From positions 1-19,812 of the forward strand of contig JBAWAP010000293.1 of assembly GCA_049589355.1 (NCBI GenBank): a DNA stretch of 19,812 bases, read 5' to 3'. The notes under the pieces were generated by a model. That model was given only the letters and a program-made list of their open reading frames with translations. It had not been told where the DNA came from and did not search any database. This DNA is from JBAWAP01 sp049589355. GTDB lineage: Bacteria; Chloroflexota; Anaerolineae; VGOG01. The translations under genes and the position numbers were made by a program. The first letter of the stretch is position 1; the number at the start of each line of letters is the position of its first letter. Of the stretch, positions 1-6,022 are shown piece after piece.

Positions 1-156
1 CTTTGGCAGGGGCCTCCAGCTCTCGCGTCATCTCCGTAAGCTCTTTGGCAGGGGCCTCCAGCTCTCGCGTCATCTCCGTAAGCTCTTTGACAGGGGCCTC
101 CAGCTCTCGCGTCATCTCCGTAAGCTCTTTGACAGGGGCCTCCAGCTCTCGCGTCA
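1..156 (-). repeat. 42-bp tandem repeat within the Tat gene
   Basis: Copies begin at 1, 43, 85 and 127, each 42 bp and nearly identical; the visible difference is ggcagg versus gacagg, giving Ala or Val in the protein. The unit encodes two heptads (14 residues) rich in Glu, Leu and Lys. The array is cut by the window edge, so its full copy number is unknown. The near-identity at DNA level implies recent expansion or homogenisation. Confidence 0.95.
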
Positions 157-310
157 AATCCGTGGTAAACTCTTGTGACATTTTGCGTAGATCGTTGAGG
201 ATTTTGCCGATTTCCCTGCCGATTTCCGGCAATCGGCGCGGACCGACGACGATCAGGGCAATGATGAAGATCAGTATCAGTTCAGCGGTACCTATGTTGA
301 AGAAATTCAT
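1..310 (-). CDS. tatB: TatA/TatB-family twin-arginine translocase subunit (partial, C-terminus off window)
   Basis: The protein starts at an ATG (308-310) with the ribosome site AAGGTGA just upstream and runs off the left edge, so only about 103 residues are visible. The start reads MNFFNIGTAELILIFIIALI, a short exterior end, a conserved Glu and one membrane helix, followed by VVGPRRLPEIGREIGK, the GP-x-x-LP hinge and amphipathic helix that resemble TatB more than TatA. By family knowledge it would act in the membrane as part of Tat export of folded proteins. From about residue 52 the tail becomes a tandem 14-residue repeat, TRELEAPVKELTEM, with at least 3.7 copies before the edge; such a tail is expected to be helical or coiled coil. 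It lies 42 nt downstream of nusB in the same direction. TatA versus TatB cannot be settled without the C-terminus. Confidence 0.8.
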   Translation of the reverse strand, partial: MNFFNIGTAELILIFIIALIVVGPRRLPEIGREIGKILNDLRKMSQEFTTDLTRELEAPVKELTEMTRELEAPVKELTEMTRELEAPAKELTEMTRELEAPAK

Positions 311-352
311 CTCTCACCTTAATTCTCTAGGTGCTCTCTCCCACTGGCTTGG

Positions 353-760
353 CTAAGTAATCCCTTTGGATACGATGGTGCCTAGAACACCGTTTACAAA
401 GCGTCCCGAGCTATCGCTACCGAATAACTTAGCCAACTCCACAGCTTCGTTGATGGCTACTTTCACCGGAGTGTTCCCCTCGACAACGAACTCGAAAATG
501 GCCATGCGCAGGATATTTCTGTCTATGATGGCTACCTGATCCAGAGGCCATTCAGGGGCGTTACCTTGGATCAGAGCATCCAATTCTGCCTGATGCTCGA
601 GGATGCCTTGCACCAGGATGCGGGCAAAATCGCGCCCTGCTTCAGGAAGGGGTTTAGCGGCGAAGCGCTGTTGCAGGACCGCGTCGGCGTCGTGATGGGC
701 AATATCAACCTCAAACAGAACCTGCAAGGCGACGATTCGAGCGTGGTGTCGAACTTTCAC
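353..760 (-). CDS. nusB: Transcription antitermination factor NusB
   Basis: The 135-residue product has the length and all-helical pattern of NusB: MKVRHHARIVALQVLFEVDI at the start, then DQVAIIDRNILRMAIFEF and TPVKVAINEAVELAKLFG, and finally SGRFVNGVLGTI, all hallmark segments. NusB binds boxA RNA with ribosomal protein S10 (NusE) to promote antitermination of rRNA transcription in the cytoplasm. The start codon is GTG (758-760) with only a weak upstream AGGA site. It follows the Asp23 gene by 26 nt on the same strand, in line with the usual Asp23-nusB pairing, and precedes the TatB-like gene. Nothing is missing or unusual in the sequence. Confidence 0.95.
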   Translation of the reverse strand: MKVRHHARIVALQVLFEVDIAHHDADAVLQQRFAAKPLPEAGRDFARILVQGILEHQAELDALIQGNAPEWPLDQVAIIDRNILRMAIFEFVVEGNTPVKVAINEAVELAKLFGSDSSGRFVNGVLGTIVSKGIT

Positions 761-786
761 TACTGGTATCCTGTTTTACTCTTTTG

Positions 787-1137
787 TTAATCTTCGTTGA
801 GAGGAATCTCCACATCCTGGATGTGAATGTTGACCTCTTTGACGTCCATGCCCACCATATCATGGATGGCACGACTCACTTCGGCCTGGATCTCTTGACT
901 TAGCTTCAGCATATTCACGTCTTGCTCAATGACGATGTACAGGTCTACACTAACGGTGTCATCTTCGACCTCTATTCTGACTCCGTCGCCTGGGCCTCTA
1001 CGCCGTAGCAAGCGCCCCATGCTATCTGTCCAGCCAGGGCTCATCCTCACCACTCCAGGCGTGGAGAGGGCAGTAAGTCTGGCAATGGTAACTAAAACAC
1101 TGGGAGCAATAATCACTTTTCCCAACTTCTCTTCCAA
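787..1137 (-). CDS. Asp23/Gls24 family envelope stress protein (first copy)
   Basis: This 116-residue protein shows the Asp23 layout: an N-terminal GKVIIAPSVLVTIARLTALS, the central GVVRMS, a strand-rich core (VRIEVEDDTVSVDLYIVIEQ), and a C-terminal VNIHIQDVEI. Asp23-family proteins are small cytoplasmic or membrane-associated proteins linked to envelope homeostasis; the exact biochemical role is not known. The start is TTG (1135-1137), chosen because AAGGAGA lies 7 nt upstream. It begins 15 nt after the fabG stop and is followed by nusB, a typical Asp23-nusB arrangement. A second, diverged member lies at 12676-13038 next to the fakA-like gene. Confidence 0.88.
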   Translation of the reverse strand: MEEKLGKVIIAPSVLVTIARLTALSTPGVVRMSPGWTDSMGRLLRRRGPGDGVRIEVEDDTVSVDLYIVIEQDVNMLKLSQEIQAEVSRAIHDMVGMDVKEVNIHIQDVEIPLNED

Positions 1138-1152
1138 TTTGGCATCTCCTTA

Positions 1153-1914
1153 CTATCCCATCATAGCCAGGCCGCCATCAACGCGCAACACCACGCCGGT
1201 GATATAACTGGCCTCATCGGAGACCAGGAAAGCCACCGCATTGGCTATTTCCTCAGAAGTGCCAGGCCGTCCCAGCGGCGTCATCTCGATGGCCTTCTCG
1301 ACCAGCTCCTGGGGCAGATCCGCCGTCAGGTCGGTGGGGATGAAGCCGGGAGCCACGGCGTTGACAGTGATGTTTCGCGAGCCGACCTCTTTGGCCACGG
1401 CCTTGGTGAAGCCCACCAGCCCCGCTTTGGCGGCGGAGTAGTTAGCCTGCCCTGGGTTGCCCGCCAGACCCGCGACCGAGGTGATGTTGACGATGCGGCC
1501 GTATCGCTGTTTCATCATGGGCCGTATGGCGGCCTTAGTGCAGTTGAAAGCTCCCTTGAGGTTGGTATTGATCACCAGGCTCCAGTCCTCCTCCGACATG
1601 CGTGCCAGTAGTGTATCGCGGGTGATGCCGGCGTTGTTCACCAGGATATCCAGCCCTCCGTAGGTCGTTTGAGCCGTCTCTATGAGTCTCTTCGCATCAT
1701 CAGCATCCCTGACATCGGCCTGGACGGCGATGGCCTGGCCGCCCTGGGCCTCAATGGTCTCGACGACCTCCTGAGCTGCCTCGGCATTACTGCGATAATT
1801 GACCACCACCTTGGCCCCCAAACTTGCCAATTTGAGAGCGATAGCTCGCCCGATGCCCCGGGAGGAGCCGGTGATAATAGCGACTTTGTCTTCTAGGCTC
1901 ATCATTTTCTTCAT
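1153..1914 (-). CDS. fabG: 3-oxoacyl-[acyl-carrier-protein] reductase FabG
   Basis: FabG catalyses NADPH-dependent reduction of 3-ketoacyl-ACP in the type II fatty acid cycle. The 253-residue product is a classical short-chain dehydrogenase: cofactor loop TGSSRGIG at residues 15-22, NNAG at 93-96, and the catalytic set Asn118, Ser146, Tyr159 and Lys163 in the YSAAK context. Its position in an operon with fabK and fabD makes fatty-acid synthesis, rather than another SDR role, the likely job. The first ATG (1912-1914) overlaps the hicA stop by four bases (ATGA) and lacks a strong ribosome site; internal ATGs at 1905 and 1902 are alternatives. The overlap suggests translation coupled to hicA, which is frameshifted here. 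Confidence 0.95.
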   Translation of the reverse strand: MKKMMSLEDKVAIITGSSRGIGRAIALKLASLGAKVVVNYRSNAEAAQEVVETIEAQGGQAIAVQADVRDADDAKRLIETAQTTYGGLDILVNNAGITRDTLLARMSEEDWSLVINTNLKGAFNCTKAAIRPMMKQRYGRIVNITSVAGLAGNPGQANYSAAKAGLVGFTKAVAKEVGSRNITVNAVAPGFIPTDLTADLPQELVEKAIEMTPLGRPGTSEEIANAVAFLVSDEASYITGVVLRVDGGLAMMG

Positions 1915-2154
1915 TTCTTTCGCTTGCGGAAGAGTTCGACATATTCTCGGTTAGTAAGACCAGCGTCTCTAATCAATCCCTTCAAGGTTCCCAAATCGAG
2001 AATCTCTCTGCCATGCACGGGGACAGACAATATGGCCTCATGCCCTTCTTTCACCAAGATGTAGTGGCTCCCTTTTAATACGATCCAGGATCCATCCATT
2101 TCGTTGAAAAGCATTGACGTGCTTGATGCCTGGTGCTCGAGGCAGCTTAGGCAT
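1911..2154 (-). pseudogene. hicA: HicA-type mRNA interferase toxin, frameshifted
   Basis: The open frame 1911-2114 gives the HicA core: KGSHYILVKEGHEAILSVPV, containing the catalytic His in GSHYI, then GTLKGLIRDAGL. The conserved N-terminus is missing from that frame but is encoded one frame away from an ATG at 2152-2154: MPKLPRAPGIKHVNAFQRNG followed by WILDRIK. The frames meet at the AAAA run (2073-2076); removing one A yields a continuous 80-residue HicA reading ILDRIK then GSHYIL. As written, the upstream frame ends at a TGA (2038-2040) after 38 residues. The ATG overlaps the hicB end by 8 bp, as expected of a coupled pair. HicA is a ribosome-independent mRNase neutralised by HicB. True mutation, assembly error and +1 recoding at AAA-AGG are all possible. 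Confidence 0.85.
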
Positions 2155-2422
2155 AAACGACTTCTTTGCTTTCTACTTTGGCAAGATTGATGAATTCCAG
2201 TGGTATTGTAAACTTCTTCTGAGCCCTTTCCTCCTTCAAGGAGGCTTCTGCTTCTCTGATAGCTTTGGCGATTCTAGCTTCTAGACAGCCAGCAATAGCC
2301 TCACTAATGCGCTCTAGTGCTTCAGGAATTGTGCTACCCTGCGACCAGCATCCTTTGAGTTCTGGACAATGCACAACATAACCGCTTTCCTCGCCTCTCT
2401 CCACAATCACGGTAAACCTCAT
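2147..2422 (-). CDS. hicB: HicB-family antitoxin
   Basis: The 91-residue protein begins MRFTVIVERGEESGYVVHCP and continues ELKGCWSQGSTIPEALERIS, the HicB fold in which a beta-rich partial RNase H-like domain carries the conserved GCWSQG turn. No C-terminal DNA-binding domain is evident; this is a short HicB. It would bind and neutralise HicA, whose gene begins inside its last codons. The ATG start (2420-2422) has an AGGAGGT site 8 nt upstream, one of the strongest in the window. A 7-bp perfect palindrome with a 7-nt centre sits about 20 nt upstream (2442-2462). The pair interrupts a fatty-acid operon between fabD and fabG and was probably acquired. The antitoxin reading frame is intact while the toxin is not. 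Confidence 0.88.
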   Translation of the reverse strand: MRFTVIVERGEESGYVVHCPELKGCWSQGSTIPEALERISEAIAGCLEARIAKAIREAEASLKEERAQKKFTIPLEFINLAKVESKEVVYA

Positions 2423-2441
2423 TCTTCACGACCTCCTTTTT

Positions 2442-2462
2442 CAGGGACTCTAAACGTCCCTG
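2442..2462. promoter_or_regulatory. Palindrome upstream of hicB, candidate operator
   Basis: CAGGGAC, 7-nt spacer, GTCCCTG forms a perfect 7-bp inverted repeat between the fabD stop (2487) and the hicB ribosome site. It is not followed by a T-run on either strand, so it is a poor terminator. An operator for autoregulation or a simple RNA hairpin in the fabD-hicB leader are both possible. The short HicB shows no DNA-binding domain, which weakens the operator reading. Confidence 0.4.
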
Positions 2463-2486
2463 GCAACGGTTCTGCTACCGCGTCCC

Positions 2487-3461
2487 TTAAGTTAGATGTA
2501 TCATCATTTCTACAAACGCCTCTGTGCTTGCCACGTCCTCTACATTCACTGTCCGCATACTCTCATCAATTCGCTTGATCAGCCCTGTTAGCACGTTCTT
2601 GGGCCCGATCTCCACGAAGGTTGTGACACCCTGAGCGATCATGTATTGGACTGACTCGACCCACCGCACGGTCGAGGTGAGCTGCTCCACTAGCTCCTCC
2701 TTGATCTCCGCTACGGTGGTGATAGGTGCGGCGGTGACATTGGCCACGACGGGCACCCGTGGCTGATGAAAATCAACCTGGGCTACTATGCTGGCGAAAG
2801 ACTCGGCGGCGGGCTGCATTAGCGGCGAGTGGGAGGCGATGGAAACGGCCAGCGGAATGACCCGTCTCGCACCCTGCTCCCTGGCCAGCTCCATAGTCCG
2901 CCCCAGAGCCTCCTTATGGCCGGAGATGACGATCTGGCCGGGCGAATTGTAGTTAGCTATCTGGACGCTGGAAACTGGAAACTGGATCCGAGCCTCCTGG
3001 CATATATCCTCGAGCGTCCCTGCATCCAGGCCGATGATCGCAGCCATGGCCCCAGGATTAAGCTCCCCCGCCTCCTTCATCAGACGTCCGCGCTCCCGCA
3101 CCAAGTGCAGGCCATCGGCGAAATCGAGGGCCTCGGCGGCCACCAAAGCGGTATATTCGCCCATGCTGTGGCCAGCCACACTTGCCGGATTAAGCTGATC
3201 CAACTCCAGCCCTGTGCTGAGCTCCGTCGAAGTAATCTGTAGCAGGGCCACACTGACCGTCAGGAGAGCCGGCTGGGTGTTGATGGTGTCGTCGAGCTCC
3301 TCCTTGGGACCTTCGAAGCAGAGCCTGGCGAGGGGGAAGCCCAGTATTCCATCGGCTTCATCGAAGAGGGCTTTCGCCTCGGGATATGTTTCGTACAAAT
3401 CCCGGCCCATGCCCACGTACTGCGAACCCTGGCCGGGGAAGACAAAGGCAATCTTTTCCAT
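2487..3461 (-). CDS. fabD: Malonyl CoA-acyl carrier protein transacylase FabD
   Basis: FabD moves the malonyl group from CoA to ACP to feed fatty-acid elongation. The 324-residue product shows the family layout: FVFPGQGSQYVGMG at residues 7-20 with Gln11, the nucleophile Ser99 in GHSMG, Arg124 in VRERGRLM, and catalytic His211 in ASHSPLM. The ATG (3459-3461) lies three nucleotides after the stop of the protease ORF, suggesting coupled translation. An unusual short insertion (about RIQFPVSS, residues 158-165), just before the conserved IANYNSPGQIVISG stretch, is encoded by four head-to-tail 7-bp units (2961-2988), so a repeat has been accommodated in frame in a loop. Otherwise the gene is intact and normal in length. 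Confidence 0.96.
   Translation of the reverse strand: MEKIAFVFPGQGSQYVGMGRDLYETYPEAKALFDEADGILGFPLARLCFEGPKEELDDTINTQPALLTVSVALLQITSTELSTGLELDQLNPASVAGHSMGEYTALVAAEALDFADGLHLVRERGRLMKEAGELNPGAMAAIIGLDAGTLEDICQEARIQFPVSSVQIANYNSPGQIVISGHKEALGRTMELAREQGARRVIPLAVSIASHSPLMQPAAESFASIVAQVDFHQPRVPVVANVTAAPITTVAEIKEELVEQLTSTVRWVESVQYMIAQGVTTFVEIGPKNVLTGLIKRIDESMRTVNVEDVASTEAFVEMMIHLT
2961..2988. repeat. Heptamer array within fabD (four units)
   Basis: The plus strand reads CTGGACG, CTGGAAA, CTGGAAA, CTGGATC: four consecutive 7-bp units sharing CTGGA. It encodes the extra loop around residues 158-166 of FabD. It has the same period as the arrays at 5091, 6585, 7701, 12615, 13064 and 16966. Confidence 0.85.
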
Positions 3462-3464
3462 CTT

Positions 3465-3881
3465 TCAAACCAAGAGTATCTCCAGCGCTCTCTCATCAAT
3501 GATGAAATCTTCAGTAGCTGGGTCGAGCTTTATCTTCCACCTTTGGAGGAAGTCGGCTCCGATTACCACCTCGCAAGGCAGGTTCGGAACCACCAAAAAC
3601 ATATGAGCCAGAGGGTGCCCTTTTATATCCACTTGGAGGTCAGTTGTATGTTCTGCTGTGATAGTGGTTTCGTCGCCAAGCGTGAAGGTAAGCGGAGTTG
3701 GCCACTTCAGGACTTGGGCACACTCTCTCGCCACACTCTCCCTTACGAAGCAAGCCGAAGCCCCCGTATCGAACAGGACATCACAATCTCTCTTACCCAG
3801 GCTGCCGGCGACCTCCAACTTTTTCCTGGTTTTCCCACAGTTCCCCTCTCCACCTGAGAGGATCTCCCCATGCCTTTTCAC
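3465..3881 (-). CDS. Retropepsin-like (clan AA) aspartic protease
   Basis: The open frame carries a single-domain aspartic protease signature: CDVLFDTGASACFV with the catalytic DTGA, a flap-like region around TLGDETTITAEHTTDLQVDI, and the closing hydrophobic-Gly motif EVVIGADFLQRW. Such proteins act as homodimers with one Asp per subunit; substrates of bacterial members are mostly unknown. The start is unclear: GTG at 3879-3881 gives 138 residues and TTG at 3816-3818 gives 117; neither has a good ribosome site. Both lie inside the preceding coiled-coil ORF, which ends at 3793 in another frame, so translation is probably coupled. Residues encoded further upstream in this frame are a shadow of that ORF. 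It ends 3 nt before fabD. Confidence 0.75.
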   Translation of the reverse strand: MKRHGEILSGGEGNCGKTRKKLEVAGSLGKRDCDVLFDTGASACFVRESVARECAQVLKWPTPLTFTLGDETTITAEHTTDLQVDIKGHPLAHMFLVVPNLPCEVVIGADFLQRWKIKLDPATEDFIIDERALEILLV

Positions 3882-4098
3882 GGATCTGGGCGAGGCATTC
3901 CTCAGTACTGAGCCCCTGCCATTCTTCTCGATCCGCCCACATGCCATAAAACTCGTATTCCTGCACTGACGTAAACTTCTTGCGCTCCCTCTTGGCCGCC
4001 ATTGACTCCAAAAGCTGCTGCCGCAACCTTTCGAGTTCCGTTGCCATCTGGTCAATCCGTCTGAGCAAGTCGGCATCTGTCATCACAGTTTCTTCCAT
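3793..4098 (-). CDS. Small coiled-coil protein, partner ORF of the aspartic protease
   Basis: This 101-residue ORF starts at ATG (4096-4098) with GGAGGTGAAGC just upstream, 14 nt after fabK. Residues 9-40 (roughly DLLRRIDQMATELERLRQQL) form a predicted coiled coil. The later EYEFYGMWADREEWQGLS followed by EECLAQIRE resembles a Gly-Met-Trp-x-Asp-Arg-Glu motif that I associate, from memory, with small antitoxin-like proteins; this is a weak hint only. The C-terminal portion (GELWENQEKVGGRRQPG) overlaps the protease frame and may be unconserved. The relationship to the protease frame is +1, so a single-base change would fuse the two. It could be an antitoxin-like regulator, an adaptor or a protease substrate. 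No function is assigned. Confidence 0.65.
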   Translation of the reverse strand: MEETVMTDADLLRRIDQMATELERLRQQLLESMAAKRERKKFTSVQEYEFYGMWADREEWQGLSTEECLAQIREKAWGDPLRWRGELWENQEKVGGRRQPG

Positions 4099-4112
4099 GC
4101 TTCACCTCCAAC

Positions 4113-5060
4113 CTAGCTCACAACCCTCTGCAAACTGCCAATGATCTCCTCCGCCTCGGCGACGATGCGCTCGATGAGTTCCTTGACGGGAACGATGTCA
4201 TTGACCATCCCTGCGATCTGCCCAGCCATGACCGAGCCGTTTGTCATATCCCCCTCAATAGCAGCCAGCCTCAGCTTCCCTGTGCCAAACTCGATGATCT
4301 CCTCCTCCGAGATGCCGCGTCTCTCCAGTTCCTCGAACTGGTGCACCATGGGGTTCTTAAGGGCGCGAACGGGATGGCCCAGGCTGTGTCCTGTAGTGAT
4401 AGTGGAGCGATCCTTGGCCTTGAGGATCGCCCGCTTGTAGTTCTCGTGGACGGTACACTCGGTGGTGCAGATGAAGCGCGTGCCCATCTGGATGCCCTGG
4501 GCACCTAAGGCCAAGGCCGCCGCCAGGCCCCGTCCATCAGCGAAGCCACCAGCAGCAATGACGGGGACGTCCACGGCGTCCACCACCTGAGGCACCAATG
4601 GCATGGTGGCTACATCGCCGATGTGCCCGCCCGATTCCATCCCCTCAGCTACCAGCGCATCAACCCCTTGGCGCTCCAGGCGCTTGGCCAGGGCCACCGA
4701 GGCGATGACGGAGATAACGGTTATGCCCGCTTCCTTGAGGCGAGCGATGTGGTTCCCTGGCCTCCAGGCCCCGATGACTACGATTCTCACATCCTCTTCG
4801 ATGCAAAGGCCCACGATCTCATCGGCGTATTCGGAGATGGCCAGAGGGATGTTCAACCCGAATGGCTTGTCAGTTAGTTCCTTGGCCAAACGGATCTCGC
4901 GTGCCACTTCCTCAGTGGAGGCATTGCCTCCCCCAATGATGCCTAGACCTCCGGCAATGGAAACGGCGGCGGCTAGTTCAGCCGTGCCTACCCAGGCCAT
5001 GCCTCCCTGCACGATGGGATACTTGATACTTAATAAGTCGCAGAGGGGTGTTCTGATCAC
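4113..5060 (-). CDS. fabK: Enoyl-[acyl-carrier-protein] reductase II FabK (nitronate monooxygenase family)
   Basis: The 315-residue product is an FMN-dependent TIM-barrel protein. It begins MIRTPLCDLLSIKYPIVQGG then MAWVGTAELAAAVSIAGGLG, has EGMESGGHIG with the conserved His147, and the flavin phosphate-binding run AAGGFADGRG (170-179) followed by ALGAQGIQMGTRF. FabK performs the last reduction of the elongation cycle, 2-enoyl-ACP to acyl-ACP, replacing FabI. Sequence alone does not separate it cleanly from 2-nitropropane dioxygenase-type enzymes, but position in an operon with fabD and fabG favours FabK. The ATG at 5058-5060 follows rpmF by about 105 nt, a gap filled by a heptamer-repeat hairpin. 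No acpP or fabF is seen in the window. Confidence 0.9.
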   Translation of the reverse strand: MIRTPLCDLLSIKYPIVQGGMAWVGTAELAAAVSIAGGLGIIGGGNASTEEVAREIRLAKELTDKPFGLNIPLAISEYADEIVGLCIEEDVRIVVIGAWRPGNHIARLKEAGITVISVIASVALAKRLERQGVDALVAEGMESGGHIGDVATMPLVPQVVDAVDVPVIAAGGFADGRGLAAALALGAQGIQMGTRFICTTECTVHENYKRAILKAKDRSTITTGHSLGHPVRALKNPMVHQFEELERRGISEEEIIEFGTGKLRLAAIEGDMTNGSVMAGQIAGMVNDIVPVKELIERIVAEAEEIIGSLQRVVS

Positions 5061-5090
5061 CTTTGCCTCCCCTTTCCAGTTATCAGGTAA

Positions 5091-5159
5091 TCAGTTATCA
5101 GTAACCAGTAACCAGTGCTCAATAATACCGATCACTGATTACTGGTTACTGACCACTGA
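5091..5159. repeat. Intergenic inverted repeat built of 7-bp units (fabK-rpmF gap)
   Basis: A 30-bp arm (5091-5120) and its inverted partner (5130-5159) differ at only four positions and are separated by 9 nt. Each arm is made of degenerate heptamers of the CAGTAAC/CAGTTAT type. In RNA this would fold into a long hairpin between rpmF and fabK, where it could act as a processing or attenuation site. No T-run follows on the minus strand, so it is not a standard terminator. Confidence 0.85.
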
Positions 5160-5164
5160 AGCAG

Positions 5165-5362
5165 CTATTCAGCCTTCTTTTTCTTTTTGACCTCGATAAC
5201 TTCAACGCCTTGATAAGTGCCACAGGATGGGCAGACTTGATGGGGCAATCGAAGTTCGTGGCACTGAGGACAGGGGACAAGTCTCGATAGCTTCAGTGCG
5301 TGATGCGCGCGCCTCTGATTCCGACGCCTCTTGGAAATCTTTCTCTTAGGCAGTGCTCCCAC
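5165..5362 (-). CDS. rpmF: 50S ribosomal protein L32
   Basis: The 65-residue basic protein starts GALPKRKISKRRRNQRRAHH, the canonical L32 N-terminus, and carries a four-cysteine zinc ribbon, CPQC (31-34) and CPSC (44-47). It ends in a Lys-rich tail. L32 is a structural component of the large ribosomal subunit. The start codon is GTG (5360-5362), supported by AAGGAGTG about 10 nt upstream. It is the first gene after the strong promoter at 5419-5447 and is followed by fabK; rpmF next to fatty-acid genes is a widely conserved arrangement. Confidence 0.97.
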   Translation of the reverse strand: MGALPKRKISKRRRNQRRAHHALKLSRLVPCPQCHELRLPHQVCPSCGTYQGVEVIEVKKKKKAE

Positions 5363-5388
5363 TTAGTTCTCACACTCCTTCCATACAT

Positions 5389-5404
5389 ACATCGTTAAAG
5401 ATGT
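5389..5404. promoter_or_regulatory. Candidate operator in the rpmF-fab leader
   Basis: ACATC-GTTAAA-GATGT is a 16-bp near-perfect palindrome with one internal mismatch, placed about 8 to 23 nt downstream of the expected transcription start of the rpmF-fabK-fabD operon. A bound repressor there would block the promoter. The position resembles that of lipid-synthesis operators such as FapR sites, but the sequence does not clearly match the FapR consensus as I remember it, so the regulator is unassigned. Confidence 0.45.
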
Positions 5405-5418
5405 CTAATCTGAGCCTC

Positions 5419-5447
5419 ATTATAGACCAGAGTAGCTGTTGTGTCAA
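5419..5447 (-). promoter_or_regulatory. Consensus sigma70 promoter of the rpmF-fab operon
   Basis: On the minus strand TTGACA (5442-5447), a 17-nt spacer and TATAAT (5419-5424) form an exact textbook promoter. Transcription would start near A5411 and give a leader of about 50 nt before the rpmF GTG. This is the best promoter match I found in the window and fits a highly expressed ribosomal-protein operon. Confidence 0.93.
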
Positions 5448-5460
5448 GAATAGACTTCTA

Positions 5461-5946
5461 CTACTCAGCCTCTTCTCCCGCCCTCTCGCGTTCTGGACTC
5501 GCTCTACCCTCCTGCATGACCCTGATGCCATTGCGCACGGTAGCCAGCAGGCTGTCCAACTGGGCCTCCAATTGGCTCAGAACTTCGATGACGTAGTTGT
5601 CAGCATCGTCCTTTATTCTGAGCGCCTCGCGTTGGGCCCGCTCTACGACGGTGTCGGCACGTACCTCGGCCCCTTTGACCATCTCGTGCTCGGCCAATAC
5701 CACTTCGGCCCGTTCTCTGGCTAAGGCCACGATACGTTCTGCTTCCTCGTGGGCTTGAGCGATGATCCGCCCGCTCTCCCGTTCGGTCTTCTGGGCTTGC
5801 CTGACCTCCTCGGGTATGCGCGAGCGCATCTCGTTGATGATGTCGAAGCACTCTTCTTCATCAACAACGAGCTTTGAGGTGAGGGGAATCCGTCGGCTCT
5901 CGACAAGCCTTGATTCCAATGCGTCAATTAAATAAAGGATGTCCAT
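5461..5946 (-). CDS. Coiled-coil protein, ATP synthase subunit b-like / DivIVA-like, function unknown
   Basis: The 161-residue product has an N-terminal MDILYLIDALESRLVESRRI, then VVDEEECFDIINEMRSRIPE, reminiscent of membrane-edge or DivIVA-type N-termini, followed by a long charged helix rich in Ala, Glu and Arg (about residues 48-135, e.g. AHEEAERIVALARERAEVVL) that should be coiled coil. It has no predicted membrane span. Similar proteins are often labelled ATPase because the helix resembles the F0 b subunit stalk; I see no nucleotide-binding motif. The ATG start has a strong AGGGGGTGAT site. It is the last gene of the run that includes recG and coaD and lies immediately upstream of the rpmF promoter. 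The position suggests a cell-envelope or division role, unproven. Confidence 0.7.
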   Translation of the reverse strand: MDILYLIDALESRLVESRRIPLTSKLVVDEEECFDIINEMRSRIPEEVRQAQKTERESGRIIAQAHEEAERIVALARERAEVVLAEHEMVKGAEVRADTVVERAQREALRIKDDADNYVIEVLSQLEAQLDSLLATVRNGIRVMQEGRASPERERAGEEAE

Positions 5947-6022
5947 TTAATCACCCCCTTTTACAGTTCCCGCTCGGCGGGAGCTCACTTGGATAGAATA
6001 AGCAAGTCTAATGGAGATAGCT

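Noticed and set aside
1..156. Regularly spaced repeats suggesting a CRISPR array
   Set aside because: The 42-bp units are contiguous with no variable spacers and are translated as a 14-residue protein repeat in the Tat gene.
3..356. Plus-strand reading frame of 117 residues rich in Ser
   Set aside because: It mirrors the repeat of the minus-strand Tat gene and reads through the nusB boundary; no ribosome site and no family resemblance.
3882..4076. Longer N-terminus for the aspartic protease
   Set aside because: The extra residues are Arg/Trp/Ser-rich and are the out-of-frame shadow of the coiled-coil ORF, which has a strong ribosome site.
5945..6000. CCCGC/GCGGG hairpin as a terminator after coaD
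   Set aside because: No T-run follows on the minus strand, and it lies just upstream of the next gene's ribosome site, so it is only a short leader hairpin.
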